From assembly GCA_963643205.1 (NCBI GenBank), contig CAVIJJ010000012.1, positions 1 to 50,735 of the forward strand: 50,735 bases of DNA, in the 5' to 3' direction. This stretch comes from Phil1 sp963643205 (GTDB lineage Bacteria; Bacillota; Clostridia; Christensenellales; CAG-138). The notes under the pieces are model-generated. The model was not told the origin of the DNA. It worked only from the letters and a program-made list of their open reading frames with translations, and did no database searches. Shown here one piece after another: positions 47,687-50,735 of this stretch. Position 1 is the first letter of the stretch; each line of letters opens with the position of its first letter. Both the position numbers and the translations under genes were made by a program.

Positions 47687-48635
47687 TATTGGCCGAGCCT
47701 TCGGCGGATTTTTGTTTGAGCAATCGCTCTTTTCGTTTTTGGGCTATTATATTCACCGTGGCGTTGCAAAGATAATGCTTCGCCCTTTGCGCGTCCTGAA
47801 AGCATTTCAGTTCCTTGGGGGTAAGCTGCGGTATGGCAAGACAGCCGCGGAAAAGCTTTTCTTTTTGCGAAACCGTCAGCCTGCATATAAACCGCCCATG
47901 CCCCTTGCAATGAAACACGCCGTAGTATCGCCTTCTGTCGTTGCTGCACCATTCGCTTATGCCGTGCCTTGCGCCGCAAACCGGGCATTCCACAAGGCGC
48001 ATATCATCGCTGTTCAGAACCTCGCTTCTGCTTTTCAGGTATTGAGAATGCTTGGGCTTTGGAAGATCGTATTTTATGGGCGGCGACTTCACACCCTTTG
48101 GCATATTCAGCTGCCTTTCCGGTATTTCATCGCCAACATATTCGCTTACAAGCGCCGTATACATGGCATCCATAAGCGCGTCGTGATAATCAAAGCAATC
48201 CGGAATATGGCAAAAATCAACCGCTTTATGCAGCGCTACAGCGCCCGTGCCCATTGTTAAGCCGAATGCCGACTGAATATCAAGCATGCGCATGTCTTCT
48301 TTAATAGGCAGTGAATAATACTCCGCGTTTTTGTTCAGAACGCGCCAGTCTTCTCCGCCCCAGCTGGCGAAAACGGCATCCTCTCCCGTCCATTTGACGA
48401 AATCGTTGTAGGCCTGCTCAAATGTGATATCGCTTTCAATTGAGCAGCCAAGCTGCGGCAGCATCTTGGCTCCCGCGCTGAATGAGCTATGTACACTCGG
48501 ATGGATAAACCTGTTAAACGAGTCAACAATAACGCGGTTTTCCCTATCGTACTTAACCGCGCCTATCTGCAATATTTCGTCCAGCGCGATGCCGTCGCCC
48601 ACGCCGCCGTTCCATTCCAAGTCCATAATTATCAT
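47673..48635 (-). CDS. DEDD-type 3'-5' exonuclease with zinc-finger-like tail
   Basis: 320 residues. The N-terminal exonuclease domain starts MIIMDLEWNGG with the Asp-x-Glu motif I at residues 5-7, LDEILQIGAVKYD and a C-terminal DYHDALMDAMYTALV motif (His then Asp), the DEDDh pattern of RNase T/epsilon-like enzymes. After residue 215 comes CPVCGARHGISEWC with FHCKGHG, likely a zinc ribbon. Similar proteins are annotated as exonucleases in Clostridia; the substrate is unknown. The ATG at 48635 has no SD and is the predicted +1, so the mRNA may be leaderless; an internal ATG at 48626 (MDLEW) is an alternative start. Confidence 0.85.
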   Translation of the reverse strand: MIIMDLEWNGGVGDGIALDEILQIGAVKYDRENRVIVDSFNRFIHPSVHSSFSAGAKMLPQLGCSIESDITFEQAYNDFVKWTGEDAVFASWGGEDWRVLNKNAEYYSLPIKEDMRMLDIQSAFGLTMGTGAVALHKAVDFCHIPDCFDYHDALMDAMYTALVSEYVGDEIPERQLNMPKGVKSPPIKYDLPKPKHSQYLKSRSEVLNSDDMRLVECPVCGARHGISEWCSNDRRRYYGVFHCKGHGRFICRLTVSQKEKLFRGCLAIPQLTPKELKCFQDAQRAKHYLCNATVNIIAQKRKERLLKQKSAEGSANTPAQ

Positions 48636-48641
48636 AGTTAA

Positions 48642-48671
48642 ATTATACCATCAGTTGATAAGAGCATACAA
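48642..48671 (-). promoter_or_regulatory. Promoter placing +1 at the ATG of the exonuclease gene
   Basis: Minus strand: -35 TTGTAT (48666-48671), 18-base spacer, -10 TATAAT (48642-48647) with extended TGG. Six bases separate the -10 from ATG 48635. Confidence 0.7.
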
Positions 48672-48799
48672 GTCCTAAAGGTTGCTTGGGGTCTTTGAGT
48701 TTTAGAAGCCAAAGAGTATAGCTGAGCAAGAATGACGGCACAGCTATGCCGTGCTATTTGGCACTTATATTTTTGTGTGTCTTAGTCTGCTGATGGCAA

Positions 48800-48843
48800 C
48801 ATACAATAAGCGGTTCCGAAAGGCTTAAGCTTAACGGAACCGC
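48800..48843 (-). terminator. Hairpin downstream of the small membrane protein gene
   Basis: Perfect 9-bp stem GCGGTTCCG / CGGAACCGC (48810-48818, 48835-48843). On the minus strand the following CTTATTGTATG is only moderately U-rich. The plus-strand side has CCCTTTAATATATTTTC, so direction is uncertain. Confidence 0.5.
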
Positions 48844-48867
48844 CCTTTAATATATTTTCTTTTTTGC

Positions 48868-49047
48868 TCAGTCCACGGCGCTTACCAGTATAAGCGTGAG
48901 CGCGATATACACAAGGCTGACCGCGCCTATTATAGCCGCGATGATTATGCACGCCGTTCTGGCCGTTTTATTTTCTATTCTGCGCGCCCCCAGCACTATT
49001 GCCGCAATGGCCGCGACTAGCGCAACTACCGCTCCCCACAAAGGCAT
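48868..49047 (-). CDS. Small two-helix membrane protein
   Basis: 59 residues from MPLWGAVVALVAAIAAIVLG. Two hydrophobic helices (about 3-20 and 32-56) are separated by a basic turn (ARRIENKTART). The function is unknown. It starts 8 bases after the lipoprotein stop and is probably co-transcribed. The frame is open for 18 more codons upstream but these overlap the lipoprotein gene; AGGGA lies before the chosen ATG. Confidence 0.6.
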   Translation of the reverse strand: MPLWGAVVALVAAIAAIVLGARRIENKTARTACIIIAAIIGAVSLVYIALTLILVSAVD

Positions 49048-49055
49048 ATCATTCC

Positions 49056-50059
49056 CTACCCTTCTATGCCATACCATGCAGTATGGTTCACGCCGCTGCA
49101 CATTTCATCCATAACGGTAAGCGCATCGTCATCGGTAACGTAGAACGACTTTGCCATCACATTGCCCTCCGCATCGGTATAGATGTACAGGCGGACATAT
49201 GCGGATTCGGTATCGTCGTAAACATAGCCGTCCATCTGCGCAAGGTCGCCGGGATTGTCCGGATCCTTTATATCCATATCCACTATGGGGCTGAACATGC
49301 TGTAAAGCGGACCGAAGTCATTAAAGATATAACTATTGGCGTAGTCCATCGCGAATTCCTCAACGGAACCATTATAGTCCGCGTAGATATCGTTCACGCA
49401 GCGTGCAACGGCATAATTGAAATTGCCGTCGTATATCACCAGCGCGTCGCTTATAACCTCCATAACAACATAGCCATACGGATAGTACGTCTGCACGCCT
49501 ACAGTCGCGTCGGCAACGTACATTTCGTCGCCCGCGTCCTCTATTATGGTGTCATGCTCCCAATCGCTGTTGGTTATCACCTGCTCGGGAGTTTCGTCCG
49601 GCGTATCCGGCTCGTTATTATCAACTATTTCATCGTAGAAATAGTAGCCGTTTGACCCTTCGTCATACATCCACACCAGCACAAGCTGATTATCGTCATC
49701 CATGTTGAACTGAATGGCAACGTCTGTATTCCCGTCACCATTTCCGTCCTCAAACGCTATGGCGTTGTAATTGCCACTCTTAAGGCCATATTCTTCAGGG
49801 AACTCAACAAAATCGAAAAGCACCTGGTTCTCATCATCATGATAGAAATATGCTCCATCGTCCTCCAGGCATACAAGCACGGCTGTGTCTTCCCCGTTGC
49901 GGGTTATGATTCCGCTGTCCACCACCAGGCCCCATGTGCGCCAATCCTGCCCCACTACCTCGTTAGGGTCGTCGTACACATCGTTAGAGCACGCACTCAG
50001 CGCCTACACAAGCACATAAGCGCCGCCACCAGTGCCATTCCTCGTTTTCTGTTTTTCAT
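49056..50059 (-). pseudogene. Lipoprotein with frameshifted signal sequence
   Basis: The intact frame runs from GTG 49979 (MYDDPNEVVGQDWRTWGLVV) to 49056, about 307 residues. Upstream in the same frame are codons for ALSACSND, a lipobox (L-S-A-C), preceded by an in-frame TAG at about 50004-50006. In the next frame ATG 50059 starts MKNRKRGMALVAALMCLC, a lipoprotein signal sequence, which runs into TGA. So one base appears to be lost between about 49995 and 50015. The mature part is acidic and rich in Asp, Asn and Tyr, with an FG-GAP-like EDGNGDGNTDVAIQFNMDDD stretch, and ends VNHTAWYGIEG. Function unknown. It is either a real lesion, with only an unexported protein made from GTG, or a sequence error. 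Confidence 0.65.
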
Positions 50060-50137
50060 TTTTCTTTTTTCCTTCCAATGCTGTCGTTTGGGTTCAAGTC
50101 ATTGATTATGCCATTATTTGCTCAACTTAGTTCGGGT

Positions 50138-50167
50138 ATTATACCATGATATGGCTAAAGAATTCAA
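50138..50167 (-). promoter_or_regulatory. Promoter of the lipoprotein gene
   Basis: Minus strand: -35 TTGAAT (50162-50167), 18-base spacer, -10 TATAAT (50138-50143) with extended TGG. It overlaps the end of the preceding reading frame; leader about 70 nt. Confidence 0.6.
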
Positions 50168-50735
50168 TGTATTTCAATTTAGAGACGGACAACCTAAGTT
50201 CATAATAACCAGAATCATCCTTGAAATATGCTGTTCTATAGTTAAAACCATCCTTGGCAAATGGATGATTTTTTCTGCCCGGAACAGTCGAACCAGTTCC
50301 GTGTGATACCTGTGCAATCTCATCTATATGTGATTCAGCATTCAGCTTTCGTGCATACTCCGAATCGGTCATGGGACGCTTACTACCATCTGGTAGTGTT
50401 ACGAAGTTCCTAAATGTTGCCTTGCCCGCAGTATCAGCCGTTATTGTGAGCGGAACTCCGTTTTCTGAATAAACGGTCACATCTCTGCCGTGGCGTATCT
50501 CATTGTTGATATAATCCTCTACTTGACGCGCCCATTCGCTTGGATTATCGCCGGAAATTACGTTTCTGTCAGCTTCGACATATTCCTTGCCGTTTTCGGT
50601 GGTCTGTATCGAATATTGCGCGCCACTATCTCCGTTCGTGGTTTTACCCTTCGTCCCTTCCATCCCCTCAAAGTAGACTTCGGCTATTAAATCAATAGTG
50701 TCCTTGCTCCCGCGGACAATTTCCATCTGTTCCCA
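50139..50735 (-). CDS. C-terminal part of a large polyvalent-type mobile-element protein (partial)
   Basis: About 198 codons, open to the right edge of the window, so the start lies outside; the ATG at 50726 is just an internal methionine (WEQMEIVRG reads through the edge). Visible segments are NGKEYVEADRNVISGDNPSE, a VEDYINNEI helix, LPDGSKRPMTDSEYARKLNA and the ending NYRTAYFKDDSGYYELRLSV. This N-to-C pattern, an embedded YINNEIR module and a final beta-rich YxLxLSVSK unit, resembles C-terminal ends of large polyvalent proteins and MuF-like proteins of prophages and conjugative elements. The match is from memory and modest. It suggests a mobile element begins to the right. Confidence 0.55.
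   Translation of the reverse strand, partial: WEQMEIVRGSKDTIDLIAEVYFEGMEGTKGKTTNGDSGAQYSIQTTENGKEYVEADRNVISGDNPSEWARQVEDYINNEIRHGRDVTVYSENGVPLTITADTAGKATFRNFVTLPDGSKRPMTDSEYARKLNAESHIDEIAQVSHGTGSTVPGRKNHPFAKDGFNYRTAYFKDDSGYYELRLSVSKLKYIEFFSHIMV

Overview
The window reads as chromosome of a Gram-positive, low-to-mid GC anaerobe of the class Clostridia (Bacillota), probably a gut or rumen lineage. This is inferred from strong AGGAGG-type ribosome binding sites, Clostridia-type ribosomal proteins (zinc S14, four-Cys S4, L24 with a C-terminal zinc ribbon), RqcP/YabO, pyruvate phosphate dikinase, a fused IspDF, DegV and DUF5685 proteins, and secreted proteins with cohesin and dockerin modules. No species can be named from sequence reading alone.

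Layout. 1-394: repeat-rich intergenic DNA. 395-3031: pyruvate phosphate dikinase on the minus strand. 3330-7497: plus-strand run of DUF5685 protein, J-domain protein with a Cys-rich tail, membrane protein, RqcP, IspDF and another membrane protein. 7567-8376: minus-strand membrane protein. 8471-24181: the complete S10-spc-alpha superoperon on the minus strand (rpsJ to rplQ, 31 genes including secY, adk, map, a KOW-domain protein, infA, rpmJ and rpoA), with a sigma-A-like promoter at 24384-24412 and a structured 265-nt gap before rpsM. 24567-26384: DUF4438 and DegV proteins. 26608-30078: hom-lysC-asd, the aspartate-family amino acid operon. 30128-30653: an AbrB-type antitoxin with a frameshifted RelE-like toxin. 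30850-33396: short alanyl-tRNA synthetase-like gene plus a DUF695/RraB-like gene. 33499-34380: membrane-anchored solute-binding-like protein.

34426-46377 is the most unusual part: six consecutive minus-strand genes for secreted proteins built from cohesin and dockerin modules. They comprise a beta-helix-like protein with a dockerin, a membrane-anchored cohesin protein, a cohesin-plus-dockerin adaptor, an 1806-residue membrane-anchored cohesin-like giant with Ig/MBG/YDG-type modules, a transglutaminase-like protein with a dockerin, and a tiny lipoprotein that is essentially one dockerin. No glycoside hydrolase or carbohydrate-binding module is visible. This looks like a self-contained surface assembly rather than a cellulose-degrading cellulosome. 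The dockerins fall into two classes by sequence, which suggests a two-tier architecture.

46437-50735: SLC13-type permease, DEDD-type exonuclease with a zinc-finger-like tail, a small membrane protein, a lipoprotein whose signal sequence is frameshifted, and at the right edge the 3' end of a protein resembling large polyvalent proteins of mobile elements.

A pattern across the window is that three unrelated genes (3330, 33499, 48635) have good -35/-10 boxes placed so that the predicted +1 is the A of the ATG, and none has a Shine-Dalgarno sequence. These are candidate leaderless mRNAs in an organism whose other genes use strong SD sites. One of these promoters shares its -35 box with the divergent alanyl-tRNA synthetase promoter.
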